Origin: Hymenobacter gelipurpurascens
Lineage (GTDB): Bacteria > Bacteroidota > Bacteroidia > Cytophagales > Hymenobacteraceae
Direction of reading: 5' to 3'
Length of the DNA stretch: 64,000 nt
Assembly (NCBI RefSeq): GCF_900187375.1
Contig: NZ_FYEW01000001.1
Location: 1,922,001 to 1,986,000, forward strand
Of the stretch, positions 1 to 6,949 are shown in pieces (positions within the stretch are counted from its first letter, which is position 1; each line of letters starts with the position of its first letter). The position numbers and the translations under genes are program-made. Below the pieces are notes generated by a model that was given only the letters and a program-made list of their open reading frames with translations, had not been told where the DNA came from and made no database searches.

Positions 1-135
1 TTCTATGAGCAGTACGCCAACCAGGCGGCGCTCGATGCGCACGTGGCTTCGGCCCACTACAAGGAACTGGTAGCCGGCCAAATTGTGCCGCTCCTGACCG
101 AGCGCACGGTTTCACTGTATAAGCTACTGGCCTAG
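1..135 (+). CDS. C-terminal part of an antibiotic-biosynthesis/quinol monooxygenase (ABM) domain protein
   Basis: Only the last 44 codons are in the window; the gene begins upstream. The visible end reads FYEQYANQAALDAH followed by VASAHYKEL. This is the typical C-terminal half of the small ABM ferredoxin-like fold seen in YgiN-type quinol monooxygenases and related stress proteins, where an E-x-Y, A-x-x-x-H and S-x-H/P-Y/F pattern is common. These proteins are usually about 95-105 residues, cytoplasmic and dimeric. It ends in GCC TAG, part of the TGGCCTAG oligomer that recurs across the window. It lies 42 bp before a DJ-1/PfpI gene on the same strand, so the two may be co-transcribed and share a role in handling reactive carbonyls or quinones; that role is inference. 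The exact substrate cannot be told from the fragment. Confidence 0.7.
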   Translation, partial: FYEQYANQAALDAHVASAHYKELVAGQIVPLLTERTVSLYKLLA

Positions 136-177
136 CGCCTGTTGCACGTTTTATTCTCACCCTTACACCCTACACAC

Positions 178-858
178 ATGAACATTCTGATGGTTCTGAC
201 TTCGCACGATCAGCTCGGCGACACAGGTCATAAAACCGGCTTCTGGCTGGAAGAATTCGCGGCGCCTTACTACGTGTTTAAGGATGCCGGTGCCACCCTT
301 ACCATCGCCTCGCCCAAAGGCGGCCAGCCACCCCTCGACCCCAAAAGCGACGACCCCAGCGCCCAGACCGACGCCACCAAACGCTTCAAGCAGGATCCGG
401 AGTCGCAGAAAGTCTTGGCCAATACGGTAAAGCTCGACTCGGTTTCAGCGGCTGATTTTGATGCTGTGTTCTACCCCGGCGGCCACGGCCCGTTGTGGGA
501 TCTGGCCGAAGACAAGCAGTCTATTGCGCTGATTGAAACCATGTATAACGCCGGCAAGCCCGTGGCGGCTGTGTGCCATGCGCCCGGCGTGCTGCGCCAT
601 GTGAAAGCCTCTGACGGCACGTCGCTGGTGAAAGGTAAATCAGTAGCCGGCTTCACGAACACCGAGGAAGAAGCTGTGCAGCTGACCAACGTGGTGCCGT
701 TCCTGGTGGAAGACATGCTGAAAGAAAACGGCGGCAACTACTCCAAAGGCCCCGATTGGGCTCCGTATGTGGTTAGCGCCGGCAACCTCATCACGGGCCA
801 AAACCCTGCTTCTTCTGAGAAGGCAGCAGAAGAGCTGCTGCAACTGCTGAAGAAGTAG
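178..858 (+). CDS. DJ-1/PfpI family protein, Hsp31-like class I glutamine amidotransferase fold
   Basis: A 226-residue cytoplasmic protein of the DJ-1/PfpI superfamily, closest in pattern to Hsp31-type glyoxalase III/chaperone proteins. The ATG at 178 is chosen over an upstream TTG at 142 because MNILMVLTSHDQLG is the usual first beta strand. Visible motifs are GFWLEEFAAPYY with Glu25/Glu26, the YPGGHGPLWDL oxyanion loop, and the nucleophile elbow AAVCHAPG with Cys133-His134. In Hsp31-like enzymes the Glu, Cys and His form the active site that converts methylglyoxal to lactate or protects glycated proteins. The length fits the 220-230 residue subgroup. It follows an ABM-domain gene and ends in a strong bidirectional hairpin shared with the convergent LacI regulator. 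Chaperone, deglycase and glyoxalase roles cannot be separated from sequence alone. Confidence 0.85.
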   Translation: MNILMVLTSHDQLGDTGHKTGFWLEEFAAPYYVFKDAGATLTIASPKGGQPPLDPKSDDPSAQTDATKRFKQDPESQKVLANTVKLDSVSAADFDAVFYPGGHGPLWDLAEDKQSIALIETMYNAGKPVAAVCHAPGVLRHVKASDGTSLVKGKSVAGFTNTEEEAVQLTNVVPFLVEDMLKENGGNYSKGPDWAPYVVSAGNLITGQNPASSEKAAEELLQLLKK

Positions 859-860
859 GC

Positions 861-945
861 CTAGGCCACTTCCCGAACGACAACGCCTCCCCTATTTCCG
901 ATAAACGGAGATAAGGGAGGCGTTGTCGTTCAGGAAGTGGCCTAG
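861..945. terminator. Long bidirectional terminator hairpin between convergent genes
   Basis: An imperfect inverted repeat with arms of about 34 bases (CTAGGCCACTTCC...CTCCC at the left, GGGAGG...GGAAGTGGCCTAG at the right) and a small loop of AT-rich sequence. It sits between the DJ-1 gene and the convergent LacI-family gene. Both outer ends of the stem are the recurrent oligomer CTAGGCCA/TGGCCTAG. Confidence 0.75.
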
Positions 946-964
946 AAACTTTATTTACGGCTGA

Positions 965-2083
965 TCAGCCAGTTACATTACCCGCAAATTTGGCTGCCGG
1001 ATCTCGTACCGGGCTGGGCAATGCTCCTTCTGTGCGGGCCGAGGAGCCGCGCACCAGCAGCTCGGGGCGCAAGGCAATGTGCCGCGGCGCAAAGGGGCGG
1101 CCGTCGGCCTCAATCAGCTCCAGCAGCAGGCGCACGGCCGCCTGGCCCATTTCTTCGCAACGCTGGTCGATGGTAGTGATGGGGGGCTCCGTGATGGTCG
1201 TGAAGGTCTCGTTGCTAAACCCTGTGATGGCCACATCCTGCGGCACCTGTAGGCCTAGGCGGTGCGCTTCCTGCATGGCCCCGAGGGCGCTGTAGTCGCC
1301 GGCGGCAAACACGCCATCCGGTGGGTTCGGGAGAGCCATGAGCTGCCGAAGTGCTTCAGCACCTTGGTCCTGGGCCATTTCGGTATAGATGATCAGGCTT
1401 TCATCCTCGGGCAGCCCAGCTTCGCGCAAAGCATCGAGGTAGCCCTGCCGACGGTTTTTGTAGATATTCAGGTGCTGCGGACCGGCCAGATGCGCAATGC
1501 GGTGGCACCCCTGCTGCAGCAAGTGCCGCGTAGAAACGTAGCCACCCTCCTGGTCGTCGAGCACTACAGCATTCACGTTCTCGCCCTCTACCACGCGGTC
1601 GAAAAACACTAGTGGCAGGCCGCGGCTACGCACTTTCTCGAAGTGCCGAAAGTCGCGCGTAGTGCGCGACAACGACACCAATACGCCTGCTACCTGCGCA
1701 CTAAGCAGGATATCGAGGTTGCGCCGCTCCTGTGCCACATCTTCGTTCGACTGGCAGATAATAACGTTGTAGCCTGCTTTGCTGGCCGCCGACTCAATTC
1801 CGTGCACTACCGAGGGAAAGAACCGGCCCTCAATGTACGGCACCACAATGCCCAGCAGCTGGCTTTTGCCTTTGCGGAGCGCTGATGCTAGGCGGTTGGG
1901 CTGGTAGTTATACTTCTTGGCCAGCTTGAGCACTTTTTGCTTCATGGCGGGCCCAATGCTATGATGGTCGCTCAGGGCCCGCGAGATGGTCGTCATGGAT
2001 ACTCCCAGCTCCCGGGCCAGATCGGCCATAGAAACGGGGCTAGTAGTATTTTGGTCCGGGACTTGTTTTTTTCGAGGGGCCAT
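965..2083 (-). CDS. LacI-family transcriptional regulator, predicted repressor of the arabinan/arabinose regulon
   Basis: A 372-residue LacI/GalR-type repressor. The N-terminal helix-turn-helix is at about residues 17-45 (SMADLARELGVSMTTISRAL), followed by the hinge helix (PNRLASALRKGKSQ). A periplasmic-binding-protein-like effector domain fills about residues 65-345 and contains VPYIEGRFFPSVVHGIE, HIAHLAGP and PDGVFAAGD. The length is slightly above the usual 330-345 because of short extensions at both ends. A 16-bp palindrome (2097-2112) lies just upstream of the start codon, and related palindromes precede the arabinan genes. The simplest reading is autoregulation and control of the whole locus, with binding released by arabinose or a short arabino-oligosaccharide. 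The family assignment is certain; the effector and the operator match are inferred from position. It is transcribed away from the GH51 gene. Confidence 0.9.
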   Translation of the reverse strand: MAPRKKQVPDQNTTSPVSMADLARELGVSMTTISRALSDHHSIGPAMKQKVLKLAKKYNYQPNRLASALRKGKSQLLGIVVPYIEGRFFPSVVHGIESAASKAGYNVIICQSNEDVAQERRNLDILLSAQVAGVLVSLSRTTRDFRHFEKVRSRGLPLVFFDRVVEGENVNAVVLDDQEGGYVSTRHLLQQGCHRIAHLAGPQHLNIYKNRRQGYLDALREAGLPEDESLIIYTEMAQDQGAEALRQLMALPNPPDGVFAAGDYSALGAMQEAHRLGLQVPQDVAITGFSNETFTTITEPPITTIDQRCEEMGQAAVRLLLELIEADGRPFAPRHIALRPELLVRGSSARTEGALPSPVRDPAAKFAGNVTG

Positions 2084-2096
2084 ACTGCAGTATGCT

Positions 2097-2112
2097 ACAC
2101 AATGCTTTGTGT
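2097..2112. promoter_or_regulatory. Putative LacI-family operator in front of the regulator gene
   Basis: ACACAATGCTTTGTGT is an inverted repeat of ACACAA with TTGTGT around a 4-base centre. It starts 14 bp upstream of the regulator start codon and matches the half-sites of the palindrome found in front of the arabinan genes. This suggests negative autoregulation. Confidence 0.7.
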
Positions 2113-2286
2113 AAATATAGCAATCTACCGGATACGCCTGATAGCAAAGGAAGCCAACAGATGAAATTCAGCGTATTTAGACCGTTTGCTTGCCTCTTTT
2201 CAGGCATGTTTCTCTCTTTTGCATAGGATATACACAACTACTTTTTGCATAAAATAACCATCATCTTAAGTTTTTCTTATTACTTT

Positions 2287-2302
2287 ACACAATCGATTGT
2301 GC
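2287..2302. promoter_or_regulatory. Putative operator upstream of the GH51-GH43 operon
   Basis: ACACAATCGATTGTGC has a central 14-bp perfect palindrome (CACAATCGATTGTG). It lies about 120 bp before the GH51 start, in the intergenic region shared with the divergent LacI-family gene, the classical place for a repressor site. The preceding AT-rich stretch (TTATTACTTTAC) is a plausible promoter region. Confidence 0.75.
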
Positions 2303-2423
2303 CTAGATATGGAGCACTTGGTTTCCATAAACAGGCCTACCGAACAAAATAATCAGGTGTGTGCTGAACCACAGCTCCTGCTCTGGCTGACTTCTTTTCC
2401 GCTTCGCCCACTTACTCTACTCC

Positions 2424-4529
2424 ATGCCCACGTCTTCTCCCACCCGATTTGCGCAGTTGGCTACTGGCCTAGGCCTGCTCAGCACCCTAGGCCTAGGTTC
2501 TGCCTTTGCTCAAACCAAGCCCACGGCCGCGAACACCATTACGGTGCAGGTAAACAAGCCCGGCGCGCCCATCGCCAAAACCATGTACGGCCTCTTCTTC
2601 GAGGACATCAACTTTGCTGCCGATGGCGGCTTGTACCCGGAGCTGGTTAAGAACAAGTCGTTTGAGCTGGACGAGCACCTGCTGGGCTGGCGCGGCATTC
2701 GGGGCGCGGCGGCGCTGTCTACCTACACGGTTTCCAGCCAGCAGCCTATTAGTACCACCAACAACCACTTCCTGCGCATGACGGCCGCCACGGCCAGCCC
2801 CGATGCGGGCTTCATTAATGAAGGCTTTCGGGGCATGGGCGTAAAGCAGGGCGGCGAATACACGTTCTCGGTATACTTGCGCAAGGGTGCCGGCAATGCT
2901 AGCGGCCTGAACGTGACCCTGGAAGAAGGTGGCCCCGGTGCGGGCCCGGAAGCGGGCCCCTCGGGCAAAGTGCTAGCCCAAACCAAAATCACCGGCCTGA
3001 CCAACGCATGGAAAAAGTACAGCGTGGTGCTGAAATCGTTGGGCACGGCCGAGAAAGCGCGCCTGAAGCTCACGATGGAAGGCGCCGGCACGCTGGATAT
3101 TGACGTGGTGTCGCTGTTCCCCAATGATACTTACAAGAACCGCGAGAATGGCCTACGCACTGACTTGGTACAGTTGCTGAAGGATATGAACCCGGGTTTC
3201 CTGCGGTTCCCTGGTGGATGCATCGTGGAAGGCCGCAACCTCACAGAGCGCTACCAGTGGAAGGAAACCATTGGCGACGTGGCTAGCCGCGTGCCGCTGG
3301 TAAACCGCTGGAACATGGAGTTCAAGCACCGCTCCACGCCCGACTATTATCAAACCTTCGGCCTGGGCTTCTTTGAGTATTTTCAGCTTTCCGAGGACAT
3401 TGGTGCGGAGCCCGTTCCTATCCTGAACGTGGGCATGGCCTGCCAATTTAACTCGGCTGAGTTGGCCCCTGTTTCGGGGGTAGCAGCTGGCGGCCCGAAT
3501 GCCGGCTCGCCGCACAACCACGAGGACGACGACCCGACGTTGGAAACCTTTATCCAGGACGCGCTGGATCTGATTGAGTTTGCCAACGGCCCCGCCAGCA
3601 GCCCATGGGGTGCCAAGCGCGTAGCCATGGGCCATGCCGCGCCATTCAACCTGAAGTACATCGGTATTGGCAATGAACAATGGGGCCCGCAGTATTTGGA
3701 GCGCTACGAGCCCTTCATGAAGGCAGTAAAGGCAAAGTACCCCAACATGAACATCGTATCCAGCGCCGGCCCAAGCCCCGATGGTGAGCTGTTCGACAAA
3801 GCCAGCAAGCGCCTGCGCGAGCTGAAAGCTGAGGTAATTGACGAGCACTACTATGCTAAGCCGGAGTGGTTCCGCCAGAACGTGGGCCGCTACGACAACT
3901 ACCCTACCACCGGCACCAAGATCTTCGCTGGCGAGTACGCTGCGCAAAGTGTAGCCATCGGTAGCCCTGACAATAAGAACAGCTGGGACTGCGCCATCTC
4001 GGAAGCAGCCTTCATGACTGGCCTAGAGCGCAACGCCGACAAGGTGGTTATGGCTTCGTATGCGCCGCTCTTCGCACACGTAGATGCCTGGCAGTGGACG
4101 CCGGACATGATCTGGTTTGATAACCTGAAAGCCTACGGCACGCCGAACTACTACGTGCAGAAAATGTACAGCACCAACCCTGGCACCACCATGCTGCCGG
4201 TGCAACGCGCTGGCAACGCCAAGAACGGCGACGACAACCTGTTCAGCAGTGCTACCGCCGACGACAAAACCGGCGAAATCATCGTGAAGCTGGTGAATTA
4301 CTCTACTTCAGCTCGCCCCGTTACGGTCAATCTGCAGGGCGTGAAAAAGCTGGGCAAAGCCGGTAAAGCTACCGTATTGGCCAGCGATGATTTGAACGCC
4401 GTGAATAGCCTGGAGCAGCCTATGAATGTGGCACCCAAAGAGGAGCCGTTCAAGGTATCGTCGTCGAATGTAACCTACACGCTGGCTCCGAATTCGTTCA
4501 CAGTGCTGCGTATTCCTGGCAAGCGCTAA
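2424..4529 (+). CDS. Secreted GH51 alpha-L-arabinofuranosidase with N-terminal carbohydrate-binding-like domain
   Basis: A 701-residue exo-enzyme that releases terminal L-arabinofuranose from arabinan and arabino-oligosaccharides. Residues 1-29 form a signal peptide ending in SAFAQ. The GH51 opening block MYGLFFEDINFAADGG is followed by an inserted carbohydrate-binding-like beta-sandwich at about residues 85-235 (YTFSVYLRKG, LDIDVVSLFP). The (beta/alpha)8 barrel then starts with FLRFPGGC. The acid/base Glu418 lies in GIGNEQWGPQ and the nucleophile Glu504 in IFAGEYAAQ; the C-terminal beta domain ends in VLRIPGKR. All expected catalytic residues are present. It is the first gene after the 2287 operator and is followed after 17 bp by a GH43 gene, so the two are probably one transcript. 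Bacteroidota GH51 enzymes of this length are usually periplasmic; no lipobox or T9SS tail is visible. Confidence 0.93.
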   Translation: MPTSSPTRFAQLATGLGLLSTLGLGSAFAQTKPTAANTITVQVNKPGAPIAKTMYGLFFEDINFAADGGLYPELVKNKSFELDEHLLGWRGIRGAAALSTYTVSSQQPISTTNNHFLRMTAATASPDAGFINEGFRGMGVKQGGEYTFSVYLRKGAGNASGLNVTLEEGGPGAGPEAGPSGKVLAQTKITGLTNAWKKYSVVLKSLGTAEKARLKLTMEGAGTLDIDVVSLFPNDTYKNRENGLRTDLVQLLKDMNPGFLRFPGGCIVEGRNLTERYQWKETIGDVASRVPLVNRWNMEFKHRSTPDYYQTFGLGFFEYFQLSEDIGAEPVPILNVGMACQFNSAELAPVSGVAAGGPNAGSPHNHEDDDPTLETFIQDALDLIEFANGPASSPWGAKRVAMGHAAPFNLKYIGIGNEQWGPQYLERYEPFMKAVKAKYPNMNIVSSAGPSPDGELFDKASKRLRELKAEVIDEHYYAKPEWFRQNVGRYDNYPTTGTKIFAGEYAAQSVAIGSPDNKNSWDCAISEAAFMTGLERNADKVVMASYAPLFAHVDAWQWTPDMIWFDNLKAYGTPNYYVQKMYSTNPGTTMLPVQRAGNAKNGDDNLFSSATADDKTGEIIVKLVNYSTSARPVTVNLQGVKKLGKAGKATVLASDDLNAVNSLEQPMNVAPKEEPFKVSSSNVTYTLAPNSFTVLRIPGKR

Positions 4530-4546
4530 GCGGTGATTTCTGACGT

Positions 4547-5545
4547 ATGAAAAAACTGCTTTTCGCTTCCCGCTCGTTGTTCGCTGGCTTGGTGCTAGCA
4601 GCCGCCGCTCCTACCCTGGCACCCACTGCGGTGCTAGGGCAGGCAGCACCCGAACCAATAGCTGGTAACCCCATTATCAAAGACAAGTACACTGCCGACC
4701 CGGCCGCCTTCGTGCACAAGGGTACGGTGTATCTCTATGCCGGCCACGACGAGGCGCCGGCCCGACAGGAGCGCTACGTGATGAACGAATGGCTCTGCTA
4801 TTCCTCCACCGACATGGTGAATTGGAAAGAGCACCTCTCGCCGCTGAATGTGAAGGCGTTTGCCTGGGCCAAGGCCGATGCCTGGGCCTCTCAGGTGATT
4901 GAGCGCAACGGCAAATTCTACTGGTACGTGGCCGTGGAGCACGGCACCATTCCGGGCAAAGCCATCGGGGTGGCCGTGTCTGACAGCCCGACTGGTCCGT
5001 TCAAGGATGCGCGCGGTTCGGCCATCATCACCAACAACATGACCGAAAGTCCCATCTCCTGGGACGACATTGACCCTACGGTGTTTATCGATGATAAGGG
5101 ACAGGCCTACCTCTACTGGGGCAACACCAACTGCCACTGGGCCAAGCTGAAGCCGAATATGACGGAGCTGGACGGCCCCATCAACAAGGTTACTACCCTA
5201 CCCAAGTTCACCGAAGCTCCCTGGATTCATAAACACAACGGCTGGTACTACCTCAGCTATGCTTACCAATTCCCGGAGAAGATTGCCTACGCCATGAGCC
5301 GCAGCATTGAGGGACCGTGGGAGTTCAAAGGCATTCTGAACGAGGTGGCGGGCAACTCCAATACCAACCATCAGTCTATCATTGACTTCAAGGGCAAATC
5401 GTACTTCATCTACCACAACGGCAGCATCCCCACGGATGGCGGCAGCTTCCGACGCTCCGTCTGCATCGATGAGTTGTACTACAACAAAGACGGCACGATG
5501 AAGCGCGTGTTAATGACGACCGAAGGCGTGAAGCCAGCCAAGTAA
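4547..5545 (+). CDS. Secreted GH43 glycoside hydrolase (arabinofuranosidase/xylosidase type)
   Basis: A 332-residue five-bladed beta-propeller glycosidase. A signal peptide spans roughly residues 1-32 (MKKLLFASRSLFAGLVLAAA to VLGQ). The three GH43 acidic residues are visible: general base Asp51 in KYTADPAAF, the pKa-modulating Asp176 in DDIDPTVF, and the general acid Glu223 in KFTEAPWIHK. There is no extra binding module. In an arabinan locus an alpha-L-arabinofuranosidase or exo-arabinanase activity is most likely, but many GH43 enzymes with this architecture are beta-xylosidases or bifunctional, so specificity stays open. It lies 17 bp after GH51 and is probably co-expressed from the 2287 operator region. 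A large hairpin follows at 5573-5644. Confidence 0.88.
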   Translation: MKKLLFASRSLFAGLVLAAAAPTLAPTAVLGQAAPEPIAGNPIIKDKYTADPAAFVHKGTVYLYAGHDEAPARQERYVMNEWLCYSSTDMVNWKEHLSPLNVKAFAWAKADAWASQVIERNGKFYWYVAVEHGTIPGKAIGVAVSDSPTGPFKDARGSAIITNNMTESPISWDDIDPTVFIDDKGQAYLYWGNTNCHWAKLKPNMTELDGPINKVTTLPKFTEAPWIHKHNGWYYLSYAYQFPEKIAYAMSRSIEGPWEFKGILNEVAGNSNTNHQSIIDFKGKSYFIYHNGSIPTDGGSFRRSVCIDELYYNKDGTMKRVLMTTEGVKPAK

Positions 5546-5572
5546 GTGGCCTAGAGAGAAGAGCGAAAATCT

Positions 5573-5644
5573 GTTTCGCGACGAGCGCAGCGAGTTCCTA
5601 CGCGGTTGTGCAGTGTCTATTCCTCGCGTTGCTCGTCGCGAAAC
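5573..5644. repeat. Large inverted repeat between the two GH43 genes
   Basis: GTTTCGCGACGAGC (5573-5586) is repeated as a perfect inverted copy (5631-5644), and the stem continues inward with CGCAGCGAG against CTCGCGTT. The loop is about 27 bases. It may act as a transcription terminator or RNA-stabilising stem between the GH43 gene and the endo-arabinanase gene. No poly-U tract follows directly, so simple intrinsic termination is uncertain. Confidence 0.6.
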
Positions 5645-5729
5645 GGACTTTTGCGTTACTCTCCGCGAGGCGTGGAACGAGCGTATTGCTGACCGTCATC
5701 TTCCAGAACTTCTTCACCCCACCCGATTT

Positions 5730-5745
5730 ACACAATCGTTTATGT
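5730..5745. promoter_or_regulatory. Operator-like palindrome overlapping the endo-arabinanase start codon
   Basis: ACACAATCGTTTATGT matches the locus palindrome at 15 of 16 positions. The single change (G to A in the right half-site) is what creates the ATG start codon at 5742. A repressor bound here would block elongation or initiation directly at the gene start. It may also be a fossil operator recruited as a translation start. Confidence 0.5.
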
Positions 5746-6740
5746 ACTATACTCTCTTGCGGCGTCTGTTGGTGCTGGCTTTCGTGCTAGGCCACTTAGG
5801 CGCATCGGCCCAAACTACCCCGGCGCTCATTCCGGCCCACGACCCCGTGATGGCACAGCAGAATGGCACCTATTATATGTTCTGCACGGGGCCAGGCATT
5901 GCGGTGTGGTCGTCGAAGGACCGCAGGAACTGGACGCGGGAGAAGCCCATTTTCGCCACGGCTCCTACGTGGGCTACCCAGGCCGTGCCGGGCTTCAAGG
6001 GAAACCATATTTGGGCGCCTGATATTTCGTACCACAACGGCGTGTACTCGCTGTTCTATTCCATCTCGGCGTTCGGCAAAAATACCTCGTGCATAGGCCT
6101 GGCGACCAACAAAACGCTCGATCCTACTTCCAAGGACTTCAAGTGGTTAGACCACGGCCGCATAGTGCAGTCGGTGCCGGGCCGCGATATGTGGAATGCC
6201 ATTGACCCTAACTTAGTCCGCGACGAAGCTGGAAACCCCTGGTTATCATTTGGTTCTTTCTGGGATGGCATTAAGCTGGTGAAGCTCGCGCCTGACCTGA
6301 AAGCACCGGCTCAGCCCGAGCAGTGGCGCACCATTGCTAAGCGCCCGCGCAATCCACAGCTCAACGACTCGTTGCCCGGCGACGGAGCCATCGAAGCGCC
6401 CTTCATCTTCAGGAAAGGCGACTTTTACTACCTGTTCACTTCCTTCGACTACTGCTGCCGCGGCCCCCAAAGCACTTACAAGATTATGGTAGGCCGCTCG
6501 AAAAACGTACAGGGGCCGTACGTGGATAAGGCGGGCGTAGCGCTCGACCAAGGCGGCGGCACCGAAGTATTGGCCGGCGACAAGAACTGGTTTGGTTTGG
6601 GCCACAACTCAGTCTATACTTTCGACAAAGCCGATTATCTGGTTTTCCATGGCTACGATGCCGCCGATAAAGGCCACTCCAAGCTGCGTATTGAGAAGAT
6701 GACCTGGGATGCGGCGGGCTGGCCAGTAGTACAGCCCTAG
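5742..6740 (+). CDS. Secreted GH43 arabinan endo-1,5-alpha-L-arabinosidase
   Basis: A 332-residue endo-arabinanase that cuts internal alpha-1,5 bonds in arabinan. The ATG at 5742 is preferred over a GTG at 5613 because it opens a clean signal peptide (MYYTLLRRLLVLAFVLG to ASAQ). The endo-arabinanase signature blocks are present: IPAHDPVMAQQNGTYYMF with base Asp34, HIWAPDISYHNGVYSLFYS, NAIDPNL with Asp155, GAIEAPFIF with acid Glu218, and FYYLFTSFDYCCRG. The last motif is typical of extracellular endo-arabinanases. The neighbouring GH51 and GH43 enzymes would finish the oligosaccharides it releases. The locus palindrome overlaps its start codon, so its expression may be tied to the repressor in an unusual way. 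No T9SS tail is present, unlike its paralog at 38525-40243. Confidence 0.9.
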   Translation: MYYTLLRRLLVLAFVLGHLGASAQTTPALIPAHDPVMAQQNGTYYMFCTGPGIAVWSSKDRRNWTREKPIFATAPTWATQAVPGFKGNHIWAPDISYHNGVYSLFYSISAFGKNTSCIGLATNKTLDPTSKDFKWLDHGRIVQSVPGRDMWNAIDPNLVRDEAGNPWLSFGSFWDGIKLVKLAPDLKAPAQPEQWRTIAKRPRNPQLNDSLPGDGAIEAPFIFRKGDFYYLFTSFDYCCRGPQSTYKIMVGRSKNVQGPYVDKAGVALDQGGGTEVLAGDKNWFGLGHNSVYTFDKADYLVFHGYDAADKGHSKLRIEKMTWDAAGWPVVQP

Positions 6741-6763
6741 GCCACTGTGCAGGCTTATTAACT

Positions 6764-6779
6764 ACACAATCGTTTGTGC
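6764..6779. promoter_or_regulatory. Putative operator upstream of transketolase
   Basis: ACACAATCGTTTGTGC is a near-perfect copy of the locus palindrome. It lies 171 bp before the proposed transketolase start and 24 bp after the endo-arabinanase stop, and it places transketolase in the predicted arabinose regulon. Confidence 0.75.
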
Positions 6780-6828
6780 ATATTGGCTTAAAAAACTACT
6801 TTCCCGTTAAGGAGTAAGTTGGTTTGCT

Positions 6829-6865
6829 ACCGGTACCGATTACGGTATCGATACCGGTCCTTTTT
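6829..6865 (+). terminator. Stem-loop with U-tract in the transketolase leader
   Basis: ACCGGTACCGAT (6829-6840) pairs with ATCGATACCGGT (6847-6858) with one mismatch across a 6-base loop, followed by CC and five T residues. It lies between the 6764 operator and the transketolase start. It is either the terminator of the preceding GH43 gene or an attenuator-like leader element of transketolase. Confidence 0.5.
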
Positions 6866-6949
6866 CTGCCATTGTGTTGCACTCAACGCTATTCCTGGGC
6901 CCCCTGGAGCCGTAGATTAGCATGTTTCCCACCTTTTTTATGTCTTTCC

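Noticed and set aside
5613..5741. GTG-initiated N-terminal extension of the endo-arabinanase
   Set aside because: The extra residues cross a large inverted repeat and would bury a clear signal peptide that starts at 5742.
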